This document shows, piece after piece, positions 1 through 8,978 of a stretch of 64,000 bases of DNA; within the stretch, counting starts at the first letter, position 1, and every line of letters begins with the position of its first letter. Where the stretch lies: assembly GCF_902167705.1 (NCBI RefSeq), contig NZ_CABHMZ010000022.1:1-64000 (forward strand), in the 5' to 3' direction. Source of the DNA: Streptococcus constellatus. GTDB taxonomy: Bacteria; Bacillota; Bacilli; Lactobacillales; Streptococcaceae. A program made the position numbers and the translations under genes. The notes under the pieces were generated by a model. It did not search any database. It saw only the letters and a list, made by a program, of their open reading frames with translations, and had not been told where the DNA came from.

Positions 1-487
1 GTTTGAGTTTGATTCGGTAATTGACCGATATTTCTGCACTACCATTATTTATAATTTCAGCTTCTAGCACGCCTTGCGCATTCTTCTTAAACTCAAAATA
101 CTTCGGATTCTTAGCATGGGCTAGACCGTCCGAAATAACAAAAGTAATGGTACCTTTGCCATTTAATTTGATTTCTTTAAAGTCCAAATTTCCTGTTGGA
201 ATAGCATAGAAAACGCGATCCGGCGCAATACTAAATGTTAATTCTTTGGGTTCACTTACGTTGAGAACCTTCTGCAGGTCGTCATGATTGTCCATAGACT
301 CATACTTAACATAAAAAGGTACTGGAATCTTTTTGCTTTTCTTACGAGAGTAAACATATTCAGAACCGTCTATTGTTTCGTAATCTCGGAATATCGGTTC
401 ATAGTCTGCGCCGTCAAGAAGCGTAAAGCCGTCCAAAACAGTAATCCATTTTGTTAGCTCTACACCATTAAAAGTTACTTTTACCAA
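1..487 (-). CDS. phage distal tail protein (Dit-like), partial
   Basis: The frame is open from a TTG codon at 487-485, two bases after the tape measure stop, to the window edge, so the C-terminus is missing. The visible protein starts VKVTFNGVELTKWITVLDG and continues with a basic stretch YSRKKSKKIPVPFYV and then SIAPDRVFYAIPTGNLDF. This is the pattern of the N-terminal domain of siphophage distal tail (SPP1 gp19.1 or Sipho_tail) proteins. Dit forms the ring joining the tail tube to the baseplate. Its place directly after the tape measure gene supports the call. No ATG is available near the frame start, so the TTG start is inferred. Confidence 0.75.
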   Translation of the reverse strand, partial: MVKVTFNGVELTKWITVLDGFTLLDGADYEPIFRDYETIDGSEYVYSRKKSKKIPVPFYVKYESMDNHDDLQKVLNVSEPKELTFSIAPDRVFYAIPTGNLDFKEIKLNGKGTITFVISDGLAHAKNPKYFEFKKNAQGVLEAEIINNGSAEISVNYRIKLK

Positions 488-488
488 T

Positions 489-3467
489 TTACCACCCCAA
501 TCCATCGACAGCATTTAGAATTGCTTGTCGTTTTGCCTGTTCTTCTGCAACTGGTTCAGCGTAGATTTTAGCAATTTCTTGCTTGTCGGCTTGAACCGAT
601 ACTACAGTAGGTCGATTAGCCAATTTAGCTAGAATATCCATTACGTCTTTGTAATCATAATCTTGACTAGAATTTGTATTTAATTGAGAAGCTAGTCGGT
701 TATTTGATAAAGTTAGTTGAGCACTTGCCTTATCGATGTCAGAAAAGTTGGTATCAAATGTTACTGTTCCAAAGCTATCATAAATTTCACCAGCCATGCC
801 GCTGATCGTCGATTGGACACTCTTGAATTGATTCTTAAGTCCTTCATTCAAACCGTTCATGATAGCTTTCCCAGCTGGAATCAAGAGACGTTTATCATAC
901 TCAATAGGCCCTTTGTGGTCACGAATCCAGCCAGCTATCCCACCAACAAAATCCGTTACACCTTGCCAAGCCGATTTTAAACCGCCGAGAAAGCCGTCTA
1001 AAATAGCTCTACCAGCATCCCACAGATTGATATTTCGCAATCCGTTAAAAATACCCGTTACTTGAGAAACCAAGTTAGAGACGCTTTGAACCATGCTATT
1101 CCAAGCATTTTGTGCACCTTGGACAATTCCGTTAATAATGGCTTGTACAGAAGATTTCAGACCATTCCATGCACTGACAGCAGTGGATGAAATAGAATTC
1201 CATAAATTAGACAAGAAATTCATAAAGCCATTCCAAATGTTTTGAGCACCCTGTACTAGTCCAGTTATCAGATTTGATATAGTCGTTTTTATCCATTCCC
1301 ACGCTGCAGAACCTGCATTTTTAATAAAATCCCAGATAGCAGATAAAACATTTGAAAAGTTCTCAAATACGGATTGACCGTATCCAACAATTGCACTCAC
1401 AACACCCATAAAATAGGTTTTGATACCTTCCCAAACCATACTCACAGCGTCAGAAATGCCTTGCCAAATCAATCCTAGATCTTCGCCAAGTTTTCCAAAA
1501 TTGCCTGTAATAATATCAAGGACAATCAAAACAGCCCCTAATACAATAGATTTGATGAAATCCCATGCTCCTTGAAAAATCATCTTAACGCCTTCCCACA
1601 TCTGAGAAAGTCCATCTTTTATGCCGTTCCAAATATTTATAAATCCGTCAATGAATGGCTGAACGATTGTCATGATAACCTGCGTTATTGCAGTCCATGC
1701 AGCACTAACGCCTGATGTGATACCAGACCAAAGATTTGAGAAGAACTCTACAATCCCATTCCATGCATTTTTAATCGTATCAACTACTGCATTCCATGTG
1801 TCAGTCACGCCATTCCAAAGGTTCTTCGCACCATCAGAAATACCAGACCAGATTCCAACAAAGAAATCAGCAATCCCTTGCCAGGCGTTTTTTATCCAGC
1901 TAACAAACCCAGCCCAAATCTTTTGACCAATTTTTGTTTGAGTAAAGAACCAAACTAAACCTGCTACAACAGCAGCAATCGCAGCTGCTATAGCACCGAT
2001 TGGATTTGCTACTATAGCAGCATTAAAAGCCAAAACCGCTCCTTTAGCCGTGCTGATAGCTGCCGTAAAACCAGAAATAATCGTTTTAATCGTAGCTACA
2101 GTTTTAAAGGCTAAAAATCCCGCTAATAGTCCTGCCATCGTTGACTTAAGCACAGCCATTGCTGTTTCATTACTTTTAAGCCAAGTTGTGAAATTCTTGT
2201 TTGCCCCATGAGCTGACTTGATAAAACCTGTCATAGATTCAAATGCAGAACCAATGGCATTTACACCTTTCTTACTACCAGCTATACCTAACAAATCACT
2301 GACAAAGTCACCGACGATATCAGCTATATTTACGATAGTAGAGCCAATATTCTCAAAAGTCACACGAATGTTTTCGCCAATATTTACAATTCTAGAAGCT
2401 GTTTTTTCATCAAGCCCAAGATAGCTTTTTAAAAAGTCCTTGTTGTCTGCCTTGTCTCCTGAGCCAAAGATCATATCAGACAGTGCATTAAGAACACCGC
2501 TGACATTAGTATAGATATCATAAATTTTATCAGTGATACTTTTAGCAATTCCATCACCAAAGATTGCAGCAATTCCCTCTTTCAAAACTGTCCCGATGAC
2601 AGTCGGTAAGCCCCGCAGGATATTTCCAACCATCGGAATGAAATTTTTAAATAGAAACGTTGATGTCGTCTCTGCCAGAGCTTTTAGCGATGGCATGATA
2701 TCTTCACCAAGAGTCAATTTCCCCAGAACATTTTGAGCAGCAGCTTTCATGGCGGCAAATGATCCACTGAAAGTGGATGCTGCTTCTTTCGCAGTTGTGC
2801 CAGTAATATCCAGTTTCCCTTGAATCGCATGAATCGCTTGATAAACATCAGATAAGTTGTTGATGTCATATTTGACTCTGGTTAGTTTAGTAGCATCTGC
2901 CAGTAAGCGTTCCATTTCCGTTTTAGTACCACCATAACCAAGTTTAAGGTTATCTAGCATGGTATAGTTTTGTTTGGCGAATCCTTGATAGGCGTCTTGA
3001 ATACGATCCATGGATGTACCCATCTTATTTGCATTATCAGACATATCCACCATGGCCATATTTGCCAAATCTGCAGCTTTTTCGGTATCTCCACCCAAAG
3101 ACTGCAAGAGACTGGCAGAGAAGCCAGTTACATTTTCCATGTAGGCATTGGCGGACAGTCCGGTAGTGCGATAAGCCTCATTTGCATAGGCTTTGACCTT
3201 ATCAGCTGAACCCTTGAAAAGGGTTTCGATTCCTCCAAGTGATTGCTGAAGAGCTGCCCCTTCTGATAAGGCGAAAGTAAAAGCTTTACCGATTCCAGCC
3301 GCTGTGATGACACCTGTTACAGCTTTTACAAGAGTAGAACCAAGGGTTGATCCAGCACTTTTACCTGCTGCACTAGCTTCCGGCGAAATAGCGTTTTGAA
3401 TAGCTCCACTAATACCTTTAGCAGATGGCATAATCTGCACATAAGCTTGTCCTAATTCTGTTGCCAC
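489..3467 (-). CDS. phage tail tape measure protein
   Basis: This 992-aa protein is the longest phage gene here and would set tail length and occupy the tail lumen. The N-terminus is a tape-measure domain rich in Ala and Gly (MATELGQAYVQIMPSAKGI). Hydrophobic helices lie near residues 430-510 (LAGFLAFKTVATI, AAAIAAVVAGLVWFF). Then come many degenerate repeats built on W-N-G-I/W-x-x-I units (residues about 510-850), typical of streptococcal and lactococcal tape measures. It overlaps the chaperone gene upstream by one base (stop-start contact at 3467), which suggests translational coupling. No lysozyme or peptidase domain is evident. Confidence 0.95.
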   Translation of the reverse strand: MATELGQAYVQIMPSAKGISGAIQNAISPEASAAGKSAGSTLGSTLVKAVTGVITAAGIGKAFTFALSEGAALQQSLGGIETLFKGSADKVKAYANEAYRTTGLSANAYMENVTGFSASLLQSLGGDTEKAADLANMAMVDMSDNANKMGTSMDRIQDAYQGFAKQNYTMLDNLKLGYGGTKTEMERLLADATKLTRVKYDINNLSDVYQAIHAIQGKLDITGTTAKEAASTFSGSFAAMKAAAQNVLGKLTLGEDIMPSLKALAETTSTFLFKNFIPMVGNILRGLPTVIGTVLKEGIAAIFGDGIAKSITDKIYDIYTNVSGVLNALSDMIFGSGDKADNKDFLKSYLGLDEKTASRIVNIGENIRVTFENIGSTIVNIADIVGDFVSDLLGIAGSKKGVNAIGSAFESMTGFIKSAHGANKNFTTWLKSNETAMAVLKSTMAGLLAGFLAFKTVATIKTIISGFTAAISTAKGAVLAFNAAIVANPIGAIAAAIAAVVAGLVWFFTQTKIGQKIWAGFVSWIKNAWQGIADFFVGIWSGISDGAKNLWNGVTDTWNAVVDTIKNAWNGIVEFFSNLWSGITSGVSAAWTAITQVIMTIVQPFIDGFINIWNGIKDGLSQMWEGVKMIFQGAWDFIKSIVLGAVLIVLDIITGNFGKLGEDLGLIWQGISDAVSMVWEGIKTYFMGVVSAIVGYGQSVFENFSNVLSAIWDFIKNAGSAAWEWIKTTISNLITGLVQGAQNIWNGFMNFLSNLWNSISSTAVSAWNGLKSSVQAIINGIVQGAQNAWNSMVQSVSNLVSQVTGIFNGLRNINLWDAGRAILDGFLGGLKSAWQGVTDFVGGIAGWIRDHKGPIEYDKRLLIPAGKAIMNGLNEGLKNQFKSVQSTISGMAGEIYDSFGTVTFDTNFSDIDKASAQLTLSNNRLASQLNTNSSQDYDYKDVMDILAKLANRPTVVSVQADKQEIAKIYAEPVAEEQAKRQAILNAVDGLGW

Positions 3468-3841
3468 TAGTTCTCACCTCCAGTCTTGTTTAAAATTTTT
3501 GCTCTCGCTTTTTCAAATTCCTCGCCAGAAATAAAGACCATTTCTTTGCTTTCTTTTTCTACTGCGGTTAATTTCTCTGTAATAGAAACAGGTCTATTGT
3601 TCCCTTTTTGCCCATCTTTCGTTTTAAACCATGTAAGCAAAGAGAGCCTGTCTAGAATGCTGGCTTGTAGAAGAGTATCAAATGACACTCTTTGTCCAGA
3701 CATCACTAACTTAATACGAGAATCTTCTCTGAGGCCATAAGAAAAAACAGCCACCTGATAAGCAGGCAACCGTCTATAATCGTATATGTTATACACCTCA
3801 GCAAGGTCGCAAATCAATGCGTCTTCATCTGCTTGTATCAT
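3467..3841 (-). CDS. tail assembly chaperone, GT-type extension (DUF5361-like)
   Basis: 124 aa beginning MIQADEDALICDLAEVYNIYDYRR, a sequence type common in streptococcal phages just before the tape measure and usually annotated as DUF5361 or a hypothetical protein. The ATG overlaps the stop of the preceding gene as ATGA. The frame is also open upstream of the ATG and can be reached by a -1 shift at an A-AAA-AAA run at 3859-3865. The gene may therefore be made both alone and as the T half of a G-T fusion that keeps tape measure protein soluble during tail assembly. The family call is from memory of its sequence; the fusion is an inference. Confidence 0.75.
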   Translation of the reverse strand: MIQADEDALICDLAEVYNIYDYRRLPAYQVAVFSYGLREDSRIKLVMSGQRVSFDTLLQASILDRLSLLTWFKTKDGQKGNNRPVSITEKLTAVEKESKEMVFISGEEFEKARAKILNKTGGEN

Positions 3842-4122
3842 TTTGGCGAGGAGGGCAATTTTTTTACCTTGTTTTGAGCTTCAAAGATTTCTTTAATAGC
3901 TTCTCCCATTTTGTCCATTGGCACAAGACCGTTTTCATCACGTACATGCTCTTTCAAAGCATCTGCTTGATCGCCTAATAAGAGTTTTAACAATTTTGGT
4001 AACACAAGAGGATTTGTGTCCACTTCTGCGATTGCTTCTACTAGTTCATAGTTGCTTAGACGTTCTTCTGAAATTTCAAACGAAAAACCTGACGTAGTTG
4101 TACCTTTAATTGATTTTGACAT
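3838..4122 (-). CDS. tail assembly chaperone, G-type
   Basis: 94 aa, start MSKSIKGTTTSGFSFEISEERLSNYELVEAIAE. Small, acidic and helical, located between the major tail protein and the tape measure gene. This position and sequence type match gpG-like tail assembly chaperones of Gram-positive siphophages. The residues DTNPLVLPKLLKLLLGD form the typical conserved core. The C-terminus KKLPSSPK follows the slippery run described at 3859-3865, so part of the product may be extended into the downstream frame. Confidence 0.75.
   Translation of the reverse strand: MSKSIKGTTTSGFSFEISEERLSNYELVEAIAEVDTNPLVLPKLLKLLLGDQADALKEHVRDENGLVPMDKMGEAIKEIFEAQNKVKKLPSSPK
3859..3865 (-). promoter_or_regulatory. candidate -1 programmed frameshift slippery site
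   Basis: On the minus strand the 3' end of the chaperone gene reads gta-aaa-aaa-ttg, giving a perfect A-AAA-AAA heptamer in the zero frame. A -1 slip here gives att-gcc-ctc-ctc-gcc-aaa-atg, running without a stop into the next gene. Nine codons remain in the zero frame before its TGA. This is the arrangement of the conserved G/GT frameshift of long-tailed phages. An AGGAGG-like stretch is not obvious upstream. Confidence 0.65.
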
Positions 4123-4125
4123 CTA

Positions 4126-4677
4126 TTAAGCTCCTTTAATATATTCATAGTGCGTGTTCCCTTCTTTGTCAGGAAACGCAGTAACAGTTGTCTCATAACC
4201 TACCGTTTCACCGTCTTTATAGCCTACTTCCCCGATTTCGGTCACTTTTCCTTGAGGAATAACAATCCGTTTGATAGCTCCACCTTTGAGGATAACTTCA
4301 ACTACAAGACAATGTTCCTGTAATTCTTTTGAGTTCGCTTTGACTACAATTCCAGTGCTGAGGTCTCCGTTCACATTGTCCTTGCCATAGATTTCTTTAA
4401 GGACATCTACGTTAAGAGCCTCAATAAGAGTGTACCCGAAAGTGTCTTTCTTTTCTGTTTGTGACGAGTTAACCACATCTCCGCCCCAAGCCTTAATGTC
4501 TTCCGATTCTGGGCTATTCGTGTTAGTAAGTCCGTCCTCTGAGATGTAACCCAATGATTTAAACGCTGTATTAAGAGCTGTAGTTGCATCTGTTGGAAGT
4601 TCAGTACCCAATGGAGCAGAGTAAATTGCCCCACCAACCTTTGGTTTTGCGGTTGTTACATGTGATGAATTTGACAT
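4126..4677 (-). CDS. phage major tail (tube) protein
   Basis: 183 aa from the ATG at 4677, which has an AGGAG six bases upstream; a longer reading back to 4716 has no ribosome site and adds an unlikely [13 protein letters not shown] leader. The sequence [20 protein letters not shown], with [24 protein letters not shown] further on, is typical of major tail tube proteins of streptococcal siphophages. It should polymerise into the tail tube. Position between the neck genes and the tail chaperones agrees. Confidence 0.88.
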   Translation of the reverse strand: MSNSSHVTTAKPKVGGAIYSAPLGTELPTDATTALNTAFKSLGYISEDGLTNTNSPESEDIKAWGGDVVNSSQTEKKDTFGYTLIEALNVDVLKEIYGKDNVNGDLSTGIVVKANSKELQEHCLVVEVILKGGAIKRIVIPQGKVTEIGEVGYKDGETVGYETTVTAFPDKEGNTHYEYIKGA

Positions 4678-4696
4678 CTTATTCTCCTTTTCAATT

Positions 4697-5032
4697 TTAA
4701 TAATGGTTAATATCAAATACTGCTTGATACCGGTAAGATTTCGTTTCGGTATCAGTATAGTTATAATCGCTATTTAACGAGATGCCACTAATATCATCTA
4801 GTTCTATCAAGCCTTCAACAACATCTTTGACTTCTTCGTTTAATAGCGCGGCATCGTGCATAGACTTAGCGTAACTCTGAAAAGCAAAAGTTGACGACTT
4901 CAACTGATTTCTCTTGCTACTGCCCGTCTTTTCTATCACGACATATTTATCAGGCATTTTCGCTTGATGTTCAAAAAAAGACGGCACAGTTAAATGACCG
5001 TCAAAGTATTTCTTGATGATAACTTCAATCAT
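4697..5032 (-). CDS. phage tail terminator or neck protein
   Basis: 111 aa ([20 protein letters not shown]). It is located in the slot before the major tail protein, where siphophages encode the tail terminator that caps the tube and joins it to the head. The sequence contains [21 protein letters not shown] and a C-terminal [12 protein letters not shown], resembling the compact alpha/beta fold of tail-completion proteins. The exact role is inferred from order; there are no catalytic motifs. It follows the next gene upstream with no gap (ATG at 5032, upstream stop at 5033). Confidence 0.6.
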   Translation of the reverse strand: MIEVIIKKYFDGHLTVPSFFEHQAKMPDKYVVIEKTGSSKRNQLKSSTFAFQSYAKSMHDAALLNEEVKDVVEGLIELDDISGISLNSDYNYTDTETKSYRYQAVFDINHY

Positions 5033-5269
5033 TTAACGCACCGCCTTTAAAAGTGTATTGTTTTTGAGATTATCTTTCTTGGCTTTGCGAGTTTTAGCAC
5101 TCACCATTGCATTTGCACGATTGCGTCCAATATGGATGTCCTGCTCATAACCATCGCCGCATCGGTTTTTGATGTTGCTTGCGTGTTTTGACAGAACTGT
5201 CTGCATAGCAGATGATTTCATCAACTCTGCCACCCCTGCACGATTAAGCTTAAATTTCATATTACTCAT
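5033..5269 (-). CDS. HK97 gp10-like neck protein, short
   Basis: 78 aa, basic, with KHASNIKNRCGDGYEQDIHIGRNRANAMVSA, which resembles the central part of HK97 gp10-type neck/tail-completion proteins (residues around GxGY and the RxxAxV motif). Family members are usually longer than 100 aa, so this is a small version. It overlaps the preceding gene by 8 bases, supporting co-translation within the connector block. Confidence 0.6.
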   Translation of the reverse strand: MSNMKFKLNRAGVAELMKSSAMQTVLSKHASNIKNRCGDGYEQDIHIGRNRANAMVSAKTRKAKKDNLKNNTLLKAVR

Positions 5270-5600
5270 AATGTTCCACCATCACTTTCTTATTCCACTC
5301 AAGCGGAATCATTTCTTCAATACCAGCTTGAGGGATACCAACTGTCCGCCAACGTTTGCCAAAAAATCGAACCTCTTTATCCGTCCAATTGTTTGTGTCA
5401 CCTTTTGGAATGGCAAGTGTGTACTCTGCCTTCTTTCCAGTCAGATTGAGCTGATTTGTGATGTCTTCAGTTGTAGACGGGCTGACCAACACATTCTCAA
5501 CCGAGATTTCTGATTCTTCATAAATTGGATGCCCAAATGGGTCTGTTCCCTTTTTGGTCTTACCAATCAATATCACAGTCATGCCTTTAATCCGTGTCAT
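5262..5600 (-). CDS. phage head closure protein
   Basis: 112 aa, beta-rich: MTRIKGMTVILIGKTKKGTD, then VENVLVSPSTTEDITNQL and WTDKEVRFFGKRWRTVG. This pattern (a short beta barrel with a conserved W or F near the C-terminus) and the location directly after the head-tail adaptor gene fit a head-closure or minor capsid protein that seals the connector after packaging. It overlaps both neighbours by 8 and 14 bases. Specific family membership is not certain. Confidence 0.6.
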   Translation of the reverse strand: MTRIKGMTVILIGKTKKGTDPFGHPIYEESEISVENVLVSPSTTEDITNQLNLTGKKAEYTLAIPKGDTNNWTDKEVRFFGKRWRTVGIPQAGIEEMIPLEWNKKVMVEHYE

Positions 5601-5982
5601 AGATTTCCATCACCCCAAATCTCTGCCGTTTCAATCCCAGACGCTTCAACTCATTGTCTTTGATAAACAACCCACCGCCAGGAACCAAATAAGACCCGCT
5701 AAACGAGTAGCCCAAGGCGCTCTCCGTGACTTGGGTCATCGGTTCCTGATTAGTAGATGTCATTAAGGTACGAGCGACTACGTCAACTGTTACAGATTTG
5801 ACAACTTGAGCATATGACGGACTGTCTGCGACTATCTTATCAAGGTCTTTTCCGACTTTTTTAGCTTCATTCCGCAAAGCAGCAGAGACCACTTCCAGCA
5901 GTGCCTCTGCCCTTCGTTCCTCTTCAGTTTTCAAAGTCCGCCACAGCAGAGCCAAATCGTCCTTTGTCGCAAAATCAGTCAT
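5587..5982 (-). CDS. head-tail adaptor, Gp19/Gp15/Gp42 family
   Basis: 131 aa. The start MTDFATKDDLALLWRTLKTEE followed by helices and a C-terminal SYLVPGGGLFIKDNELKRLGL is characteristic of the Gp19/Gp15/Gp42 family of head-tail connector proteins in streptococcal and staphylococcal phages, which sit below the portal. The segment ESALGYSFSGSY is also typical. It lies after the capsid gene and a 40-aa gene, as expected for the connector block. Confidence 0.75.
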   Translation of the reverse strand: MTDFATKDDLALLWRTLKTEEERRAEALLEVVSAALRNEAKKVGKDLDKIVADSPSYAQVVKSVTVDVVARTLMTSTNQEPMTQVTESALGYSFSGSYLVPGGGLFIKDNELKRLGLKRQRFGVMEIYDTD

Positions 5983-5985
5983 AAG

Positions 5986-6108
5986 CTATTCCTCAGTAGA
6001 CTTAGCTTTTTTAGCAGGTTTCTTTGTTTCTTCAACAGGTTCCCAGTTGCCGCTAAGTTGAGAGTCTACATCAATGATCACTCCTGTTTTTTTGTTAATA
6101 TATTCCAT
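5986..6108 (-). CDS. small phage structural-operon protein, 40 aa
   Basis: A 40-aa frame fills the gap between capsid and adaptor genes: MEYINKKTGVIIDVDSQLSG, then NWEPVEETKKPAKKAKSTEE. It starts at the ATG at 6108, three bases after the capsid stop. Short proteins of this style (Y-x-N-K-x-T-G near the start, W in the middle, Lys/Pro-rich tail) are common after phage capsid genes and are described as rho-like N-terminal or head-fibre-like. The function is unknown. Confidence 0.7.
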   Translation of the reverse strand: MEYINKKTGVIIDVDSQLSGNWEPVEETKKPAKKAKSTEE

Positions 6109-6111
6109 AGC

Positions 6112-7002
6112 TTAAGCCTCCACACGAGCAAATGATTCTTCATCCAGAATACCCCAACCTACATACACTTCTGTACGCAAGCATACTTCACGGTAGCGTT
6201 TCAAGTCACGGCCTGCACCGTCTGGATCACCATATTCAATGATTTCAAGCGGAATATTTTCAGCGTAACCCCATTTGAACGCATTTTCAAAGTCACCAAC
6301 AATAGCATGGTCTTTCTTAGCTCCACTAGCAACTGTGCTCAATGTCTTATTGACATCTGACTGCATTCCGTAAAATGATGCAGGATTTTGACCAAAGCGA
6401 TATTCAGGATATTGTACAACCCCGTTCACTTTGATTTTTCCAAGAGCTGCTCCTGCAGCTGGTGATAAAGCAATACCAGTCACCTGTCCATCGTTTGCAG
6501 TGATTGTCGTAACAGCTGCATCGATGTTTTCGTCGATTTTTTCCGCGTCGTAAGTAACTACATTTCCTGTAATCAAACCATCAAATGAATTGGTTGCTTT
6601 AAAAGAAGCATCCGTCATTGATTTTGGTTCCAGACCGTGGAAAGATGCAATATCAACAGCTTGTGCAACTTTTTTAGCCAATCCATCAATGAATGATTTG
6701 AGATAAGACAGTTGTTTTTCTTCTGAGCAATTCACAAATTCTTGAGATACACGAGCTTGATAAGTAACCAGAACTGGCTTCACTACCTTTGGTTTCATTG
6801 TAGCATTACCAGCATTTGAAGGTTTACCTTCACCTATAATTTCAGCGTTTCCTTCAAGATTGAAAATGAATGTTTCTGTTCCAGTAAATGGAATAGGTTC
6901 TTGACTTGATAGTTTAGCGATGGTCGAATGACCTTTTACTTTGCTAAAAATATCTTGTACTGTTTCTACAGGGAACAGATCCCCTGATTGCAATGTTGCC
7001 AT
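6112..7002 (-). CDS. phage major capsid protein (HK97 fold)
   Basis: 296 aa, starting MATLQSGDLFPVETVQDIFSK. Features shared with HK97-fold capsids of the streptococcal phages: STIAKLSSQEPIPFTGTE (N-arm to E-loop strands), AEIIGEGKPSNAGNATMKPK (E-loop), then a helical spine, and a C-terminal domain with VCLRTEVYVGWGILDEESFARV. It follows a scaffold gene by 3 bases, so no separate protease is needed for maturation in this gene set. It should be among the most abundant late proteins. Confidence 0.92.
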   Translation of the reverse strand: MATLQSGDLFPVETVQDIFSKVKGHSTIAKLSSQEPIPFTGTETFIFNLEGNAEIIGEGKPSNAGNATMKPKVVKPVLVTYQARVSQEFVNCSEEKQLSYLKSFIDGLAKKVAQAVDIASFHGLEPKSMTDASFKATNSFDGLITGNVVTYDAEKIDENIDAAVTTITANDGQVTGIALSPAAGAALGKIKVNGVVQYPEYRFGQNPASFYGMQSDVNKTLSTVASGAKKDHAIVGDFENAFKWGYAENIPLEIIEYGDPDGAGRDLKRYREVCLRTEVYVGWGILDEESFARVEA

Positions 7003-7005
7003 AGA

Positions 7006-7470
7006 TTATTCTCCTCTCATTTTTCGCAGCATTCCTTTCAACGCTGCATCTTCGTCGTTTGAATTTCCTACATTAGGTTCATTTGATTTTGTCGGTGCTG
7101 CCGGTTTAGCTGGCTTCAAAAAGCCTGCTAGACGCTCTGCATCTGCTTTAATAGCTTCCTCATCATCGCCGACCAGGCGATCGGTCAAGTCATACGGCAA
7201 GCCATTTTGCAAAGCAATACGAGTACGCAAGCTTGCTGTCTCATAACCAGCCACTTGCTTTTTCAAATTTGCGATTTGCTTATCGTAATCTGCAGCGCTA
7301 GTCTTGCTTGCTTCAGCTGCTGACTTCAGCGCACCATTTTCTTTTTCCAAATCACTCACACGAGTTTTGAGCTGGTCATAATCTGCGTACTTTTCTTTCT
7401 CACGAGCCAAGCGCGCTTTCACGATTGTGTCAAGTTCTTCTTGTGTAGTGATTGCTGTAAAATCTGACAT
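7006..7470 (-). CDS. phage capsid scaffolding protein
   Basis: 154 aa, dominated by a coiled coil from about residue 15 to 85 (VKARLAREKEKYADYDQLK, RVSDLEKENGALKSAAE) and ending in a basic segment (GMLRKMRGE). This is the usual architecture of Gram-positive phage scaffolds, which nucleate procapsid assembly through a basic C-terminal helix and then leave. It is encoded immediately before the capsid gene, as expected. Confidence 0.85.
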   Translation of the reverse strand: MSDFTAITTQEELDTIVKARLAREKEKYADYDQLKTRVSDLEKENGALKSAAEASKTSAADYDKQIANLKKQVAGYETASLRTRIALQNGLPYDLTDRLVGDDEEAIKADAERLAGFLKPAKPAAPTKSNEPNVGNSNDEDAALKGMLRKMRGE

Positions 7471-7520
7471 ATAAATATCCTTTCTCCTGCTTTCCCGGCA
7501 GTTCGGTAATTTTGTGCACT

Positions 7521-7540
7521 AAAAAAGCACCTTGCGGCAC
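7521..7540 (-). terminator. weak intrinsic terminator after terL
   Basis: On the minus strand GTGCC-GCAA-GGTGC is followed by TTTTTT. The stem has five pairs, two of them G-U, closed by a GNRA-type loop. It lies a few bases past the terminase stop and would only partly reduce read-through into the scaffold and capsid genes, or alternatively protect mRNA ends. Confidence 0.35.
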
Positions 7541-7544
7541 TCAT

Positions 7545-8960
7545 TTAGTAATAACTTTTTTGCTTTTTACGAGGCTTCGTTGTATAACAAGCCCAGTACG
7601 CCAGCAAAGCGCTGTCCATTAAACTGATGTCTCGGTCGTCATATAGCGACTTATAGCCAAAGCCACCATTTGAGCCAATGTTACGTTTATCACAGTTTGT
7701 CACAACTGCAGTCAGCGAAGGCTGGTCATTGTGACAAAGTGTTTGCTGTACGATCGACTGTTCCCAAAGCGAATTAGCCGTGATAATTTCCTTGACTGTT
7801 GGCAAGATTGGTTTCTGGATTCCAAATTCTTTCATCTCTGCTGCTAGCAGTTCCTGCCCGCTAGCACCATCAACTACAATTTTTTCAATATCTGCAGACT
7901 TTAAGAAATTGATAATCCATTGCATGCCATTTCGGACAGAGACGCAGTCAATATTTTCGACAAATATTCGTTCGTCATCTGTTCGTACAGCAATTGCCAT
8001 CGCAACATTGGTCCCGTCTTGGCCGTACTTGATTCCAACAAAAAGCTTCCCCTTAAGTCCAGGCATTGGTTCAACCTTGAGGTCAATCCATTCTTTTTCT
8101 GAGATGGCTGATTTCTGATTGAAGGTCGGCCAATAGCCCAGACGCTGGATATTATGATCCAGTTCGTCATCTCCGAGTTCGACTTTAATTTTCCGTTCGT
8201 TGAGATGACAGCCCATTGACGGATTAGTCAAGTACCAAGCATCCACATCGTTGATGTCGTGGATGTTTTCGACAGACCACTCTGCCCAGCCCGAGTACTC
8301 GCTGTTGCCAGCCAGAACTTTTTTGCGGTAGGCTGCAAAGACAGTTCCTGTTGATACCATTGTTGGCGGCGTCCCGCACATGATAGTCATCGGATTCTCG
8401 CTATCTGTCACCGTGTACTTGAGAGCTGATTCCTGTTCTACAGTGTACTCTTGGGCTTCGTCGATGATAAGCAAGTCAAATCCTTCACCCAAACCACCAT
8501 TTGATGTCCTGGTACGGAATTGGATAACCGCTCCAGTTTCCTTGAACTCAACACGCTCTTGCCCCTTTGCTTTGTTTGAAACAAAGTCCTCACCGTCCAC
8601 ATACCCCATATCCTCCAGATACTTTTTCAGTTCCTCAAATGATGAATGGGACGTGCTGATACGATGAGCAGTATGCAGGATTCTAAGTCCTTTATGCAGA
8701 CCCCACAACTCCACAATATAGACATCTTCTGTCTTACCGTTTCGTCGAGGGATGGCATAACCAAACTTTTGGTGTACCCACAGACCGTCATCATTTATGG
8801 CCATAATAGCTTCAAGCAAAGATACTTGCCAAGGATAACAATCTCGGCCAGATTTCTGATAAAACTCTATGGCTTCCTGAGCCAAGCTATCAGTATAATG
8901 TAAAGTTACCGATTGAGTAGGATGCTGATTGCCAAATCTAATCTTAGTTTTAGTAACCAT
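7545..8960 (-). CDS. terL: phage terminase large subunit
   Basis: 471 aa from the ATG at 8960 (GAAAGGAAAGG just upstream). The ATPase half has a Walker-A-like PRRNGKTE near residue 70 and Walker B with DLLIIDEAQEY near 160, followed by motif III MCGTPP. The C-terminal nuclease half has VGIKYGQDGTN and VDGASGQ. The protein cuts concatemeric DNA and drives packaging through the portal. Unusually, the gene lies after portal and MuF instead of before them. A nine-codon in-frame mini-ORF with a near-perfect Shine-Dalgarno precedes it. Confidence 0.93.
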   Translation of the reverse strand: MVTKTKIRFGNQHPTQSVTLHYTDSLAQEAIEFYQKSGRDCYPWQVSLLEAIMAINDDGLWVHQKFGYAIPRRNGKTEDVYIVELWGLHKGLRILHTAHRISTSHSSFEELKKYLEDMGYVDGEDFVSNKAKGQERVEFKETGAVIQFRTRTSNGGLGEGFDLLIIDEAQEYTVEQESALKYTVTDSENPMTIMCGTPPTMVSTGTVFAAYRKKVLAGNSEYSGWAEWSVENIHDINDVDAWYLTNPSMGCHLNERKIKVELGDDELDHNIQRLGYWPTFNQKSAISEKEWIDLKVEPMPGLKGKLFVGIKYGQDGTNVAMAIAVRTDDERIFVENIDCVSVRNGMQWIINFLKSADIEKIVVDGASGQELLAAEMKEFGIQKPILPTVKEIITANSLWEQSIVQQTLCHNDQPSLTAVVTNCDKRNIGSNGGFGYKSLYDDRDISLMDSALLAYWACYTTKPRKKQKSYY

Positions 8961-8978
8961 AACCTTTCCTTTCAATCG

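Noticed and set aside
4678..4716. N-terminal extension of the major tail protein
   Set aside because: The upstream start lacks a ribosome site, while AGGAG stands correctly before the ATG at 4677.
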